Assembly: GCF_900156055.1 (NCBI RefSeq)
Contig: NZ_FTMQ01000001.1
Span: 310,001-374,000 of the forward strand
Length of the DNA stretch: 64,000 nucleotides
Origin: Rhizobium sp. RU33A
Lineage (GTDB): Bacteria > Pseudomonadota > Alphaproteobacteria > Rhizobiales > Rhizobiaceae
Reading direction: 5' to 3'
This document shows, piece by piece, positions 54,552 to 63,413 of this stretch. The notes beneath the pieces were generated by a model, which saw only the letters and a list, made by a program, of their open reading frames with translations, did not search any database and was not told the DNA's origin. How positions within the stretch are numbered: the first letter of the stretch is position 1; each line of letters opens with the position of its first letter. A program made the position numbers and the translations under genes.

Positions 54552-54580
54552 AAAAAAGCGCCCCAGTCGGGCGCTTTTTT
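54552..54580 (+). terminator. Terminator after grpE
   Basis: A perfect 12-bp stem AAAAAAGCGCCC / GGGCGCTTTTTT with a 5-nt loop, usable on both strands. It separates grpE from the convergent ptsN gene. Confidence 0.95.
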
Positions 54581-54605
54581 GCTGTCTGGACCTGAAGGAA
54601 GTCGT

Positions 54606-55070
54606 TCAGGCAGCGTTTGACGCCTGTTCCTCGTTGAGGAAGGTGTAGATCGCGGACGCCGATTCGGTCGCTCTCAGCTTTGCCACCAGATCCTGATCGC
54701 GCAGCACGCGCGCAATGCGTGACAGGGCCTTCAGATGATCTGCGCCCGCACCTTCGGGCGCCAGCAGCAGGAAGACCAGATCGACCGGTTGATCGTCGAG
54801 CGCTTCAAAATCGACCGGCGTTTCGAGTCTCGCGAAGACACCCGTGATCTTGTTGATCTTGTTCAGCTTTCCATGCGGAATGGCGATGCCGTTGCCCACG
54901 CCAGTCGAGCCGAGGCGCTCGCGCTGCAGGATCACGTCGAAGATTTCCCGTTCCGGAATGTCGGTAAGCTTGGAGGCTTTGGCCGCAAGTTCCTGAAGCA
55001 GTTGCTTCTTGGAGTTCACCCGGAGAGCCGGTACGACAGCATCCTGCTGCAGCAAATCTGCCAATGCCAT
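54606..55070 (-). CDS. ptsN: PTS IIA-like nitrogen-regulatory protein PtsN
   Basis: A 154-residue EIIA-Ntr starting MALADLLQQDAVVPALRVNSK. The phosphorylated His is in GNGIAIPHGKLNKI. It takes phosphate from NPr/EI-Ntr and in rhizobia influences potassium, nitrogen and carbon regulation. It follows hpf on the same strand with a 67-bp gap, the classic rpoN-hpf-ptsN order. A start at 55085 (MKDIDM) is an alternative. Confidence 0.94.
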   Translation of the reverse strand: MALADLLQQDAVVPALRVNSKKQLLQELAAKASKLTDIPEREIFDVILQRERLGSTGVGNGIAIPHGKLNKINKITGVFARLETPVDFEALDDQPVDLVFLLLAPEGAGADHLKALSRIARVLRDQDLVAKLRATESASAIYTFLNEEQASNAA

Positions 55071-55137
55071 ATCAATGTCCTTCATGCCTCGGATCGAGGA
55101 GCGGGCGGCTGCCTTGCGCAGCCGCCCAAGCCGATCT

Positions 55138-55713
55138 TCAGCCTTTGATGTTGGCGGAATCGATCCACCCGATATTACCGTCATTCCGACGATAAACGAT
55201 ATTCAATTGTTCACTTCCCGGGTTTCTGAACAGAAGAACCGGGTCGTCAGTCATATCGAGAGCCATAACTGCGGAAGCGACGGACATGGTCCGAAGTTTC
55301 TTGGTGCTCTCGGCAACGATCGTCGGCGCGTAGTCCTCGGGAAGTTCCTCGTGATCCTCGTCGCCGGAATCCATAACCGTGTAGGCTACCTCGATCGACG
55401 GGTTCTGTGCTTCTCCCGCGTGATGATCCTTCAGCTTGCGCTTGTAGCGACGCAGGCGCTTCTCGACGCGCTCGAAGGCGGTGTCAAAGGCCACTTGCGG
55501 ATCATTGGCCTCACCTGCGGCATGCAGGTTTGCGCCGGTATCGAGATGCACCAGGCAATCGGCAGCGAAGCGCGACTGCGACTTCGAGACGACCACTTGC
55601 CCGGAATACCCTCCGTCGAAGTATTTGGTAACCGCATCCTGGATTCGATCTTCGATCCGCTGCCGGAACGTTTCGCCGATTTCCATCTGCTTGCCGGATA
55701 CACGCACACTCAT
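55138..55713 (-). CDS. hpf: Ribosome hibernation promoting factor (long form)
   Basis: A 191-residue long HPF: an N-terminal ribosome-binding domain (MSVRVSGKQMEIGETFRQRIEDRIQD..., ending FERVEKRLRRYKRKLKDHH) and a C-terminal dimerisation domain (DDPVLLFRNPGSEQLNIVYRRNDGNIGWID). The long form drives 100S ribosome dimers in stationary phase. It lies between rpoN and ptsN; the 220-bp gap to rpoN has a stem CGAAGGA / TCCTTCG near 55849-55865 that may be a weak terminator or leader hairpin. Confidence 0.94.
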   Translation of the reverse strand: MSVRVSGKQMEIGETFRQRIEDRIQDAVTKYFDGGYSGQVVVSKSQSRFAADCLVHLDTGANLHAAGEANDPQVAFDTAFERVEKRLRRYKRKLKDHHAGEAQNPSIEVAYTVMDSGDEDHEELPEDYAPTIVAESTKKLRTMSVASAVMALDMTDDPVLLFRNPGSEQLNIVYRRNDGNIGWIDSANIKG

Positions 55714-55935
55714 GGAGTTTCCCTTCTTATGATTGGTTGCGTATCCATTTTACGCCAAGCGACGGCCGCGTCCAAGCTTTTCGAACGGTTAGGTTAGTCT
55801 GTGCCTTCGTTTGTCGGGCGTCGTCGAAGGATCTTCCTTCGGTTGACAGTGTGCGCTGTCGATTGCGGCGCGCTTCTAGCCGCCCACGGGGAAAGAGTCA
55901 ATCTCCTGTTAATCTTTCAGGCGGGAAGGGGGCCG

Positions 55936-57504
55936 TCAGCCGGCTGAAACCTTGGCCATGGCGCGCTTTTCGCGACGTCTCTGGACGGAAGAAGGGATGT
56001 TCATCGACTCGCGATATTTGGCCACGGTGCGCCGTGCGAGCTCGACGCCTGATGATTTCAGCTGGTCGACGATGTCGTCGTCGGACAGCACCGTCTCGGG
56101 GCTTTCCTTTTCGATCAGGGCGCGGATCCGATGGCGCACGGCCTCTGCCGAATGGCTGTCGCCGCCTTCCGCCGAGGCGATCGACACGCTGAAGAAGTAT
56201 TTGAGTTCGAACAGCCCGCGGGGCGTGAGCATGTATTTGTTCGTCGTCACGCGGCTCACGGTCGATTCGTGCATCTTGATGGCATCGGCGACCGTTTTCA
56301 GGTTCAGTGGCCGCAGGTGATCGACGCCGTGGTCGAGGAAGGCGGACTGCTGGCGCACGATCTCGGCTGCGACCTTGGTGATCGTTCGGGCGCGCTGGTC
56401 GAGGCTGCGTGTGAGCCAGTTGGCGTTCTGCAGGCATTCCGACATGAAAGCCTGGTCCGGAGCGTCCCTGGGCGCCTTCGGGCGCCCGACAGCGGCCATG
56501 TAGCTGTGGTTCACGAGCACGCGCGGAAGCGCATCCGGATTGAGCTCGACCTGCCAGCCTCCGAGCCCGTCAGGACGCACGACGATATCAGGCGTCACGG
56601 ATTCGCTGACGGCATGCTCGAAGCTGCTGCCTGGCTTTGGATTGAGCTTGCGGATCTCCGACAGCATGTCGACGAGGTCTTCCTCGTCGACGCCGCAGAT
56701 CTTCTTCAGCGTGGCGAAATCGCGCTTGGCAAGCAGTTCGAGATTGTTGACAAGGCCCGCCATCGCCGGGTCATACCGATCACGTTGACGCAGCTGGATC
56801 GCCAGGCATTCGCTGAGGCTTCGCGCAAAGACCCCGGCAGGCTCCAGCGTCTGCAGGGTCGCAAGAACCACCTCTACATCCGCATGGCTCAGACCGAGGC
56901 GAGACGCCACCTCTTCCAGATCTGCGCGCAGATAGCCCGCTTCATCCAGATGATCGATCAGCACGGAGGCGAGCAACTGATCCGAGGCCGAAGAGAGTGC
57001 GAAGGGGACTTGCTGGTTCAGGTGGTCCCTGAGGCTGACCTGGCCGGCAACGAAATCATCGAGGTCGTAGCCCTCGCTTCCGTCGCCAGACTGACCGGGC
57101 ATGGATTTCCATTGTCCGAGCAGCTCTGGCGCATCGGCCCGCTGTACGGAGCCTTCGTCCACAAAGGCCGCATCGTAATTCGTGTCGAGCCGGTCGTTCA
57201 GCCGCTCGCTCGCACCATTCTCATACCAATCACTGTCGAGCGATGGAGAAGCGCCGGCCTCGTCGGAAGCGGCCTGGTTTTCCAGCGCCGTGTTGGTGTG
57301 GCGGTCGGCATTGTCAGGCGGGTCGCCGCCCAAATCACCATCATCTGCCGCCATTTCGAGCAGCGGATTCCGCTCCACTTCCTGCGCGATGAACTGCATC
57401 AGCTCGAGGTGTGTCATCTGCAACAGCTGAATCGACTGCATCAGCTGGGGAGTCATCACCAGAGACTGGCTTTGTCGCAGGAATAGATTGGCGGATAAGG
57501 CCAT
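55936..57504 (-). CDS. rpoN: RNA polymerase sigma-54 factor
   Basis: A 522-residue sigma-54. The Gln-rich activator-binding region I is at the N terminus (NLFLRQSQSLVMTPQLMQSIQLLQM), followed by an acidic region II, the core-binding middle and the C-terminal RpoN box ARRTVAKYRESMNIPSSVQRR that reads the -24 element. It controls nitrogen, dicarboxylate and nif-type genes in rhizobia. It sits downstream of lptB on the same strand with a 139-bp gap holding a hairpin and a sigma-54-like element. Confidence 0.96.
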   Translation of the reverse strand: MALSANLFLRQSQSLVMTPQLMQSIQLLQMTHLELMQFIAQEVERNPLLEMAADDGDLGGDPPDNADRHTNTALENQAASDEAGASPSLDSDWYENGASERLNDRLDTNYDAAFVDEGSVQRADAPELLGQWKSMPGQSGDGSEGYDLDDFVAGQVSLRDHLNQQVPFALSSASDQLLASVLIDHLDEAGYLRADLEEVASRLGLSHADVEVVLATLQTLEPAGVFARSLSECLAIQLRQRDRYDPAMAGLVNNLELLAKRDFATLKKICGVDEEDLVDMLSEIRKLNPKPGSSFEHAVSESVTPDIVVRPDGLGGWQVELNPDALPRVLVNHSYMAAVGRPKAPRDAPDQAFMSECLQNANWLTRSLDQRARTITKVAAEIVRQQSAFLDHGVDHLRPLNLKTVADAIKMHESTVSRVTTNKYMLTPRGLFELKYFFSVSIASAEGGDSHSAEAVRHRIRALIEKESPETVLSDDDIVDQLKSSGVELARRTVAKYRESMNIPSSVQRRREKRAMAKVSAG

Positions 57505-57539
57505 GGCGGACGTTCGACTCCCCTACATTCCCCCGCAAA

Positions 57540-57557
57540 CCCGCCATTTATGGCGGG
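57540..57557 (-). other. Perfect hairpin in the lptB-rpoN gap
   Basis: CCCGCCA-ttta-TGGCGGG, a perfect 7-bp stem with a 4-nt loop, 36 bp before the rpoN start. On the minus strand no T run follows, so it is more likely a leader hairpin of rpoN than a terminator of lptB. Confidence 0.55.
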
Positions 57558-57567
57558 AAATTCCACT

Positions 57568-57583
57568 TGGCCCAAAAATTGCT
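57568..57583 (+). promoter_or_regulatory. Sigma-54-like -24/-12 element in the rpoN upstream region
   Basis: TGGCCC-AAAAA-TTGCT on the plus strand, with GG and GC at the correct distance for TGGCAC-N5-TTGCA; two positions of the -24 block differ from consensus. It points away from rpoN, towards the 3' end of lptB on the antisense side. Confidence 0.35.
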
Positions 57584-57643
57584 TTTTATTTTGTTTTGGT
57601 CAAGCCACGGGAGGGGCAAGGCGGTCTTTTCTTCAAAGATACG

Positions 57644-58456
57644 TCAGAGGCTGAACTGCTCGCCGAGATAGAGACGACGCACATCGGCATTGTTGACGAT
57701 GTCGTTGGCCCGGCCATGGGTGAGCACTTCACCTGCATGGATGATATAGGCGCGGTCGATCAGGCCGAGCGTTTCACGCACATTGTGGTCGGTGATGAGA
57801 ACACCGATTCCGCGTGCCGTGAGATGTCGCACGAGATTCTGGATGTCGGAGACCGAGATCGGGTCGACGCCGGCAAACGGTTCGTCCAGCAGCATGAAGG
57901 TCGGATCGGTCGCAAGCGCGCGGGCAATTTCCAGACGTCGGCGCTCGCCGCCGGAAAGCGCCACAGCCGGCGACTTCCGCAGCTTTTCGATGTGGAATTC
58001 GGCAAGCAATTCGTCGAGCTTCTCTTCGCGCTTGCGCTTGTCGGAAACGTGGACCTCAAGCACCGCGCGAATGTTCTCTTCCACCGTCAGGCCACGAAAG
58101 ATCGACGCTTCCTGCGGCAGGTAGCCGACGCCGAGACGGGCGCGCCGGTACATCGGCATGGAGGTGACATCGTTGCCGTTGATCGAGATCGTGCCGGCAT
58201 CGACGGGCACGAGGCCGGTGATCATGTAGAAGCAGGTCGTCTTGCCGGCACCGTTCGGACCCAGCAGGCCGACGGCCTCGCCGCGGCGGACCACCAGCGA
58301 GGCGCCGTTGACGACGCGGCGCGAATTGTAGGTTTTCGTCAGTCCGTGAGCGATCAGCGTGCCTTCATAGCGCGCCTTGTCGCCCGGCAGGCCGGTGGGG
58401 TTCGCGGCCTTCTGGGGCTGCTTCTTCTTGGAGAAAAATGGAATGTGCACGTTCAC
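57644..58456 (-). CDS. lptB: LPS export ABC transporter ATP-binding protein LptB
   Basis: A 270-residue ABC ATPase with Walker A LGPNGAGKTTCFYMI, signature VALSGGERRRLEIARAL, Walker B FMLLDEPFAGVDPISV and H-loop VLITDHNVRETL, all typical of LptB, which powers lipopolysaccharide transport with LptFG. It has an extra basic N terminus of about 25 residues. Order lptC-lptA-lptB-rpoN is the conserved proteobacterial one. The gap to lptA is 9 bp. Confidence 0.95.
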   Translation of the reverse strand: MNVHIPFFSKKKQPQKAANPTGLPGDKARYEGTLIAHGLTKTYNSRRVVNGASLVVRRGEAVGLLGPNGAGKTTCFYMITGLVPVDAGTISINGNDVTSMPMYRRARLGVGYLPQEASIFRGLTVEENIRAVLEVHVSDKRKREEKLDELLAEFHIEKLRKSPAVALSGGERRRLEIARALATDPTFMLLDEPFAGVDPISVSDIQNLVRHLTARGIGVLITDHNVRETLGLIDRAYIIHAGEVLTHGRANDIVNNADVRRLYLGEQFSL

Positions 58457-58465
58457 GCGGACCCG

Positions 58466-59017
58466 TCAGTTGCTCTGCTGGGACTTGGGGTCGAGCTGAA
58501 TTTGAACGCGCCGGCCGCAGCTGTCGAGCTTGGCCTGGCCGGAATTCATCTGGACGGTGAGCTTGCAGCCGACAAAGACGTTCTGTCCTTCCGAAAGCAC
58601 GACGCGCTCGCCTTCGAGCACGAAGACCTGCTGCGCCATGTCGAAATACCCGGTATCGGCCGTCGCCTGCTGCGTGCCGGATGACAGGAATACCTTCTCC
58701 GCAACGTCGATCTTCTCGATATCGGCATTGCCCTGGGTCACCGTCTCGCCCTCGCCGCGATAGTGAACGACCATGGTCCCGGCCTGAAGCGTCGTCGTGC
58801 CCTGCACAACCTTCACATTGCCGGTGAAGAAGGCCTTCTTTTCCTGCTCGCGGATCTCCAACTGATCGCTTTCGATCTGAATAGGTTGATCGTTCGACAG
58901 CTTCAGACCGTTCATCTGGCTGTTCGTCGTCTGGGCCGCCGATGGTCCGGCAAGTATACCTGCCGAAACCAGAAGGAAGCCGGCAAAGGAAAACTTGGCG
59001 AAGGTGCTGTGAATCAT
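58466..59017 (-). CDS. lptA: LPS transport periplasmic protein LptA
   Basis: A 183-residue OstA-like protein: signal peptide to about residue 28 (ILAGPSAAQ), then the beta-jellyroll QIESDQLEIREQEKKAFFTGNVKVVQGTTTLQAGTMVVHY, typical of LptA, which bridges inner and outer membrane to pass lipopolysaccharide. Its start overlaps the lptC stop (ATGA). The C-terminal tail is short and polar, as in rhizobial homologues. Confidence 0.92.
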   Translation of the reverse strand: MIHSTFAKFSFAGFLLVSAGILAGPSAAQTTNSQMNGLKLSNDQPIQIESDQLEIREQEKKAFFTGNVKVVQGTTTLQAGTMVVHYRGEGETVTQGNADIEKIDVAEKVFLSSGTQQATADTGYFDMAQQVFVLEGERVVLSEGQNVFVGCKLTVQMNSGQAKLDSCGRRVQIQLDPKSQQSN

Positions 59018-59766
59018 GGCTGGGCGGCTTCCGTGGACCGATTGCTTTGAATGGCGGACGGCTCGATGTTCAACTTGACACTGCCCGCGAAGATCATGGT
59101 TCGCCCCTTATCCTTCATCTCGAGCGAGTTCGCAACAATCGACGCGCCTTTGGTCTGGATGGCGACAGGATCATTTGTCTTCATCGTCCCGCCGGCAATA
59201 TCAAGATTGGCGGAATTGAACTGGGCGTCGATACCGCTGCTGAGATTGAGGGTGAACGGCTTGTCGAGGTTGAGAGTGTTTGCGCCACGGTCGAAGATGC
59301 CGCTTGAGGCGACGACGCGGGCGATGATCTTGTCGTTGACCGGCACGGCCGCGGCAATCGTCTCGAGCGCGATCATGTTGGGATTCTTGATGTCCTGCAG
59401 CGCTCGCTCGGCGCGCATCGAATAGCGCACGCCCTCTTCGTTGCGGCCAGCGATCGCCGGCTTCTCCATGACGACCTTGCCGTCTTCGATCTTGGCGGAC
59501 TCGATCTGCAATTCGTCAGGCATCAGGCTGCGCACGAAGGAGACAGCAACGAATGCCAGCGTGATGGCCAGTGCAACGACAGGGAGAAGGAAGCGCAGGC
59601 GCCGGACGCGACGCGAATGGCTGGCCGCCCGCCGATAGGCATCGGCTTCGGATCGGCGCTCCAGCGGCGGCAGTCCCTCACGTGTCGCTTCCAGCATTCT
59701 CAAGTATCCGTTTATCGTGGCGGTAGCCGTCAGCAAACCGCCTCGCTCGTCGTTTCGCATGTCCAT
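59014..59766 (-). CDS. lptC: LPS export system protein LptC
   Basis: A 250-residue bitopic protein with an N-terminal cytoplasmic tail of about 55 residues, one transmembrane helix (about 57-80, LRFLLPVVALAITLAFVAVSFV), then a periplasmic LptC beta-jellyroll (IESAKIEDGKVVMEKPAIAGRNEEGV). It recruits LPS from LptBFG to LptA. The long N-terminal tail is usual in rhizobia. First gene of lptCAB-rpoN. The divergent ihfB starts 232 bp away. Confidence 0.88.
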   Translation of the reverse strand: MDMRNDERGGLLTATATINGYLRMLEATREGLPPLERRSEADAYRRAASHSRRVRRLRFLLPVVALAITLAFVAVSFVRSLMPDELQIESAKIEDGKVVMEKPAIAGRNEEGVRYSMRAERALQDIKNPNMIALETIAAAVPVNDKIIARVVASSGIFDRGANTLNLDKPFTLNLSSGIDAQFNSANLDIAGGTMKTNDPVAIQTKGASIVANSLEMKDKGRTMIFAGSVKLNIEPSAIQSNRSTEAAQP

Positions 59767-59997
59767 TCGGCATTGCCAATATGGATTATGGCAGAACCGT
59801 TACAAGAAGCGCCAGGCAAGCCATGCCGGAAGCGGAGGGTGAAAATGTGACCCTCGCGATCACGAATTAGCGTGTGACGCTCGTCATATCTCTCGCAAAG
59901 ACGGCAATTTATGGTTAAGTTGTTCCTTGACTGAGCTTTTTTGCTTTGGCAACGTTATTGCCGCTCAACGTCACATTGGAAAATTCAGGGGGTCCGC

Positions 59998-60300
59998 GTG
60001 ATAAAGTCGGAATTGGTGCAGATCGTCGCGGCCCGCAATCCGCATCTTTATCATCGCGATGTGGAGAATATCGTAAATGCGGTTCTGGACGAGATCACCG
60101 ATGCGCTGGCCGCCGGCAATCGCGTCGAGCTCCGTGGCTTTGGTGCCTTTTCCGTCAAGAACCGTCCCTCGCGCTCGGGACGCAATCCCCGAACCGGCGA
60201 AACCGTGTTTGTCGAGGAGAAATGGGTTCCGTTCTTCAAGACGGGCAAGGAACTGCGCGAGCGCCTCAACCCGGGCATGGGCGACGAGGACGACGAATAA
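59998..60300 (+). CDS. ihfB: Integration host factor subunit beta
   Basis: A 100-residue HU/IHF protein starting at GTG (read as Met): [16 protein letters not shown], then [31 protein letters not shown] and [30 protein letters not shown], with the DNA-intercalating Pro in RNPRTGE. IHF bends DNA, aiding sigma-54 promoters and replication. AGGGGG precedes the GTG. Its location next to lpt-rpoN is conserved. The upstream gap (59767-59997) contains a stem GAGGGT / ACCCTC near 59835-59855. Confidence 0.94.
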   Translation: MIKSELVQIVAARNPHLYHRDVENIVNAVLDEITDALAAGNRVELRGFGAFSVKNRPSRSGRNPRTGETVFVEEKWVPFFKTGKELRERLNPGMGDEDDE

Positions 60301-60392
60301 GCGCTGTTCGCGTTGAAAATTCCGCCCCTGTCCTTAACTTGAGCCCAAAGAGGTGACCGCAGTCGCCTCGGAGTGAACAGGGAGTTGTCCAA

Positions 60393-60737
60393 ATGATCCG
60401 GAAAGTCGTGAGCCTCGTGGTGTTTCTGCCCCTCGGCGTGCTGCTGATCGTTCTGGCTGTGGCAAATCGCGGCGTCGTCAGTCTCGCGCTCAACCCGTTC
60501 AATCCGGCAGATCAGGCTCTGTCTGTTTCTGCGCCTTTCTTCGTCTTCCTCATTCTTGCGGTCATGCTGGGTGTGCTCCTTGGCTCTGTGGTGACCTGGT
60601 TCACCCAGGGCAAACACCGCAAGAAGGCGCGCACCCAGTCGCGTGAAGCGCAGCAATGGCATGCCGAGGCCGATCGCCAGAAGATAAGGGCCGAACAGAT
60701 TGCCGGTTCGACGCTGCCCCAACTCGGCGCCAAGTGA
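60393..60737 (+). CDS. LapA-domain (DUF1049) inner membrane protein
   Basis: A 114-residue protein with two transmembrane helices (about 4-24 and 46-68) and a basic, Gln/Arg-rich cytoplasmic tail that may form a coiled coil. It matches the lipopolysaccharide assembly protein A domain (VVFLPLGVLLIVLAVANRGVV, FFVFLILAVMLGVLLGSVVTW). In E. coli LapA joins LapB in controlling LpxC. It lies 92 bp downstream of ihfB, a common pairing, and is likely co-transcribed. Confidence 0.85.
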   Translation: MIRKVVSLVVFLPLGVLLIVLAVANRGVVSLALNPFNPADQALSVSAPFFVFLILAVMLGVLLGSVVTWFTQGKHRKKARTQSREAQQWHAEADRQKIRAEQIAGSTLPQLGAK

Positions 60738-60833
60738 CATCAGGGCATTTGTGCTCGCGGCAAAATTCCTTTCCGCAGCGGGCCGGCAATGCTATGGGCT
60801 GGCGCAAACGAACACGACCCACGGATCATTGAC

Positions 60834-61976
60834 GTGAAGAATAAGGAACGTCGCCCCGGCGCAAAGCCATTTCCGGGAGCGAAGGCGAAAGCCAGTGGCG
60901 ACACACGGCCTGGATCTGCAAAGCCGTACCCTTCGAAGGGCAGGGACGAGCGCCAGGCCCGCCCGCAGCGCCGTGATGGCGAGGCACGAAAGCCGTCGTC
61001 TCAGCCGCAAGCGCCCGAGACGACGGCTGAACCCGCCCGCGTGCTGACGGTCCGCAACGGTGATCGCCCGGCCGAGCGCGTGCCGCTGATCCTAGAATCC
61101 TCAGGCGCCGGTGATTTCCACCTGATCGACAGCGGCGATGGGGTGAAGCTCGAGCAATATGGCCCCTATCGCATCGTTCGCCCCGAAGCCCAGGCGCTGT
61201 GGCCGAAGGCTTTACCCACCCATGTCTGGGACAAGGCCGACGCCGTGTTTACGGGCGATACGGATGAAGATGGCATGGGCCGCTGGCGCTTCCAGCGCGA
61301 GGCGCTCGGCGAAACCTGGCCGCTCTCCCTGCTCGGCGTCGATTTCCACGGCCGTTTCACCGCCTTCCGCCATGTCGGCGTCTTCCCCGAGCAGATCGCG
61401 CACTGGAGCTGGATGAAAGAGAAGATCGAGGCTGCCGATCGGCCGCTGAAGGTCCTGAACCTTTTCGGCTATACCGGTGTTGCCTCGCTGGTGGCAGCCG
61501 CTGCCGGCGCCGAAGTCACCCATGTCGATGCCTCGAAGAAGGCGATTGGCTGGGCGCGTGAGAACCAGTCGCTGAGCCGCCTCGACAAGGCACCGATCCG
61601 CTGGATCTGCGAGGACGCGATGAAGTTCATCCTGCGCGAGGAGCGTCGCGGCCATCGCTACGACATCATTCTCACCGACCCGCCGAAATTCGGCCGTGGT
61701 CCCAATGGCGAAGTCTGGCAGCTCTTCGACCATCTGCCGCTGATGCTCGACATCTGCCGCGAACTGCTCGCGCCCAAATCCGTCGGCCTGGTGCTGACGG
61801 CCTATTCGATACGTGCCAGCTTCTACTCGATCCACGAGCTGATGCGGGAAACCATGCGCGGCAAGGGCGGCCTGGTCGAGTCGGGTGAACTGGTAATCCG
61901 CGAAGCCGGATTGGACGGCAAGACGCCGGGGCGTGCGCTATCCACTTCTCTCTTCAGCCGCTGGGTGCCGAAATGA
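60834..61976 (+). CDS. Class I SAM-dependent rRNA methyltransferase (RlmI-like)
   Basis: A methyltransferase of about 380 residues. After a basic, Pro/Arg/Lys-rich N-terminal tail of about 65 residues, motif I is VLNLFGYTGVASLVAAAAGAEVTHVDASKKAIGWARENQ and the catalytic loop TDPPKFGRGPNGEVW, like RlmI/RlmK m5C or m2G enzymes. The exact target is unclear. The start is uncertain: I give GTG at 60834, with ATG at 60789 as alternative. It overlaps the next methyltransferase by ATGA. Confidence 0.85.
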   Translation: MKNKERRPGAKPFPGAKAKASGDTRPGSAKPYPSKGRDERQARPQRRDGEARKPSSQPQAPETTAEPARVLTVRNGDRPAERVPLILESSGAGDFHLIDSGDGVKLEQYGPYRIVRPEAQALWPKALPTHVWDKADAVFTGDTDEDGMGRWRFQREALGETWPLSLLGVDFHGRFTAFRHVGVFPEQIAHWSWMKEKIEAADRPLKVLNLFGYTGVASLVAAAAGAEVTHVDASKKAIGWARENQSLSRLDKAPIRWICEDAMKFILREERRGHRYDIILTDPPKFGRGPNGEVWQLFDHLPLMLDICRELLAPKSVGLVLTAYSIRASFYSIHELMRETMRGKGGLVESGELVIREAGLDGKTPGRALSTSLFSRWVPK

Positions 61977-62833
61977 GCGATGATTTCCGCCACGATGGCC
62001 CGCGCCGCGTCGGCCAGGTCAAGGAGGTCACCAGCCTCGCCAATCCCATCATCAAGGACATCAAGGCGCTTTCCCAGAAAAAGAGCCGCGACGAAAGCCG
62101 CACTTTCCTTGCTGAAGGTCTGAAGCTGGTGATCGACGCGCTTGATCGCGGCTGGACCATCCGCACGCTCGTCTATGCCAAGGCCGGCAAGGGCAAGCCG
62201 CTGGTCGAAAAGGTCGCCGCCCGCACTGTCGCCGCAGGTGGCCTCGTGCTGGAAGTCAGCGAAAAGGTCATGTCTTCCATCACCCGGCGCGATAATCCGC
62301 AGATGGTCGCCGCCGTCTTTGAACAGCGCTGGACGCCGCTCAAGGACATACAGCCCAAGGGTTCCGAAACCTGGATCGCGCTCGACCGTGTCCGCGATCC
62401 CGGCAATCTCGGCACGATCATCCGCACGGCCGATGCTGCTGGTGCCTCGGGCGTCATCCTCGTCGGTGATTGCACCGATCCCTTCTCGATGGAAACCGTG
62501 CGTGCCACCATGGGCTCGATGTTTGCCCTTCCGCTGGTGAAAACCACGCCCGCTGACTTCCTCAAGTGGAAGAAATCCGTGGATGCGCGCCTGGTCGCCA
62601 CGCATCTGGCCGGCGCCGTCGATTACCGCACCATTGATTACAAATCGAAGCCGGTCATCTTGATGATGGGCAACGAGCAGTCCGGCCTGCCGGATGAGCT
62701 CGCGACCGCTGCCGACAAGCTCGCCCGCATCCCCCAGGTCGGCATGGCCGACAGCCTCAATCTCGCGGTGGCCACCGGCGTCATGCTCTTCGAGATCCGC
62801 CGCCATCTGCTCGCCCTCGACGGAGCCAAGTGA
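61973..62833 (+). CDS. TrmH/SpoU family RNA 2'-O-methyltransferase
   Basis: A 286-residue SPOUT enzyme: an N-terminal L30e-like substrate domain ([35 protein letters not shown]), then motif 1 [20 protein letters not shown], motif 2 [13 protein letters not shown] and motif 3 [19 protein letters not shown]. It probably methylates a ribose in rRNA (RlmB-like) or tRNA. It lies in a tight RlmI-like/TrmH-like/lspA group with overlapping starts and stops. Confidence 0.92.
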   Translation: MSDDFRHDGPRRVGQVKEVTSLANPIIKDIKALSQKKSRDESRTFLAEGLKLVIDALDRGWTIRTLVYAKAGKGKPLVEKVAARTVAAGGLVLEVSEKVMSSITRRDNPQMVAAVFEQRWTPLKDIQPKGSETWIALDRVRDPGNLGTIIRTADAAGASGVILVGDCTDPFSMETVRATMGSMFALPLVKTTPADFLKWKKSVDARLVATHLAGAVDYRTIDYKSKPVILMMGNEQSGLPDELATAADKLARIPQVGMADSLNLAVATGVMLFEIRRHLLALDGAK

Positions 62834-63327
62834 CAATGCTTGCCGCCTTCAACCGGCCCGGTCCGGTCCTGACCTTCATCGCCATCGCCCTGATCCTCGA
62901 TCAGGCCATCAAATATGCGGTGGAAATCTATCTGCCGATGCATGAGCTGATCCCGGTTCTGCCGTTCTGGGCGCTCTACCGCACCCATAATCTCGGCGTC
63001 GCCTTCTCCATGCTGTCGCATCTCGACGGCTGGTTCATCATCGGCCTGCGCCTGGTCATTGTCGGTTTTGTCTTGTGGCTCTGGCGCAAGACAGGCCCCG
63101 AACAACATTTCGCCCATCTCGGCTTTGCGATGATCATCGCCGGTGCTCTCGGCAACATCATCGACCGCTTCACCTATGGCTATGTGGTCGATTACATTCT
63201 CTTCTACACCCAGACCTGGTCTTTCGCGGTCTTCAATCTGGCCGACAGTTTCATCACCATCGGCGCCATCTGTATTGTGATCGACGAGATCATCCAGCAT
63301 CGCAAGCCGAAGCCGCCGGAGGCTTGA
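62830..63327 (+). CDS. lspA: Lipoprotein signal peptidase (signal peptidase II)
   Basis: A 165-residue membrane aspartyl protease with four helices. The catalytic Asp pair lies in [16 protein letters not shown] and [13 protein letters not shown], and GVAFSM matches the family. It removes lipoprotein signal peptides after Cys lipidation. The start is GTG 62830 overlapping the TrmH stop, or ATG 62836; GGAGCC upstream fits the GTG slightly better. Terminator follows. Confidence 0.95.
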   Translation: MTMLAAFNRPGPVLTFIAIALILDQAIKYAVEIYLPMHELIPVLPFWALYRTHNLGVAFSMLSHLDGWFIIGLRLVIVGFVLWLWRKTGPEQHFAHLGFAMIIAGALGNIIDRFTYGYVVDYILFYTQTWSFAVFNLADSFITIGAICIVIDEIIQHRKPKPPEA

Positions 63328-63350
63328 CGGAGGCGGAAGCCTCCGAAGTT
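63328..63350 (+). terminator. Terminator after lspA
   Basis: A perfect 7-bp stem CGGAGGC / GCCTCCG with a GGAA tetraloop, followed by AAGTTTT, directly after the lspA stop. Just downstream is the olsB control region. Confidence 0.7.
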
Positions 63351-63368
63351 TTGTCACTTTCCTGTAGC
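63351..63368 (+). promoter_or_regulatory. Candidate Pho box upstream of olsB
   Basis: TTGTCAC-TTTC-CTGTAGC: two CTGTCAT-like 7-mers with a 4-bp spacer, 45 bp before the olsB start. The first repeat matches well, the second has one core change. In Sinorhizobium ornithine lipid synthesis through olsB is known to be induced by phosphate limitation via PhoB, which fits. Confidence 0.55.
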
Positions 63369-63413
63369 AGTCTCGTGTTTAAAGGCCCGTGACTTCAACG
63401 CTGGATAGATCCG

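Noticed and set aside
56131-57486. A 451-codon plus-strand frame opposite rpoN
   Set aside because: Shadow of rpoN without motifs.
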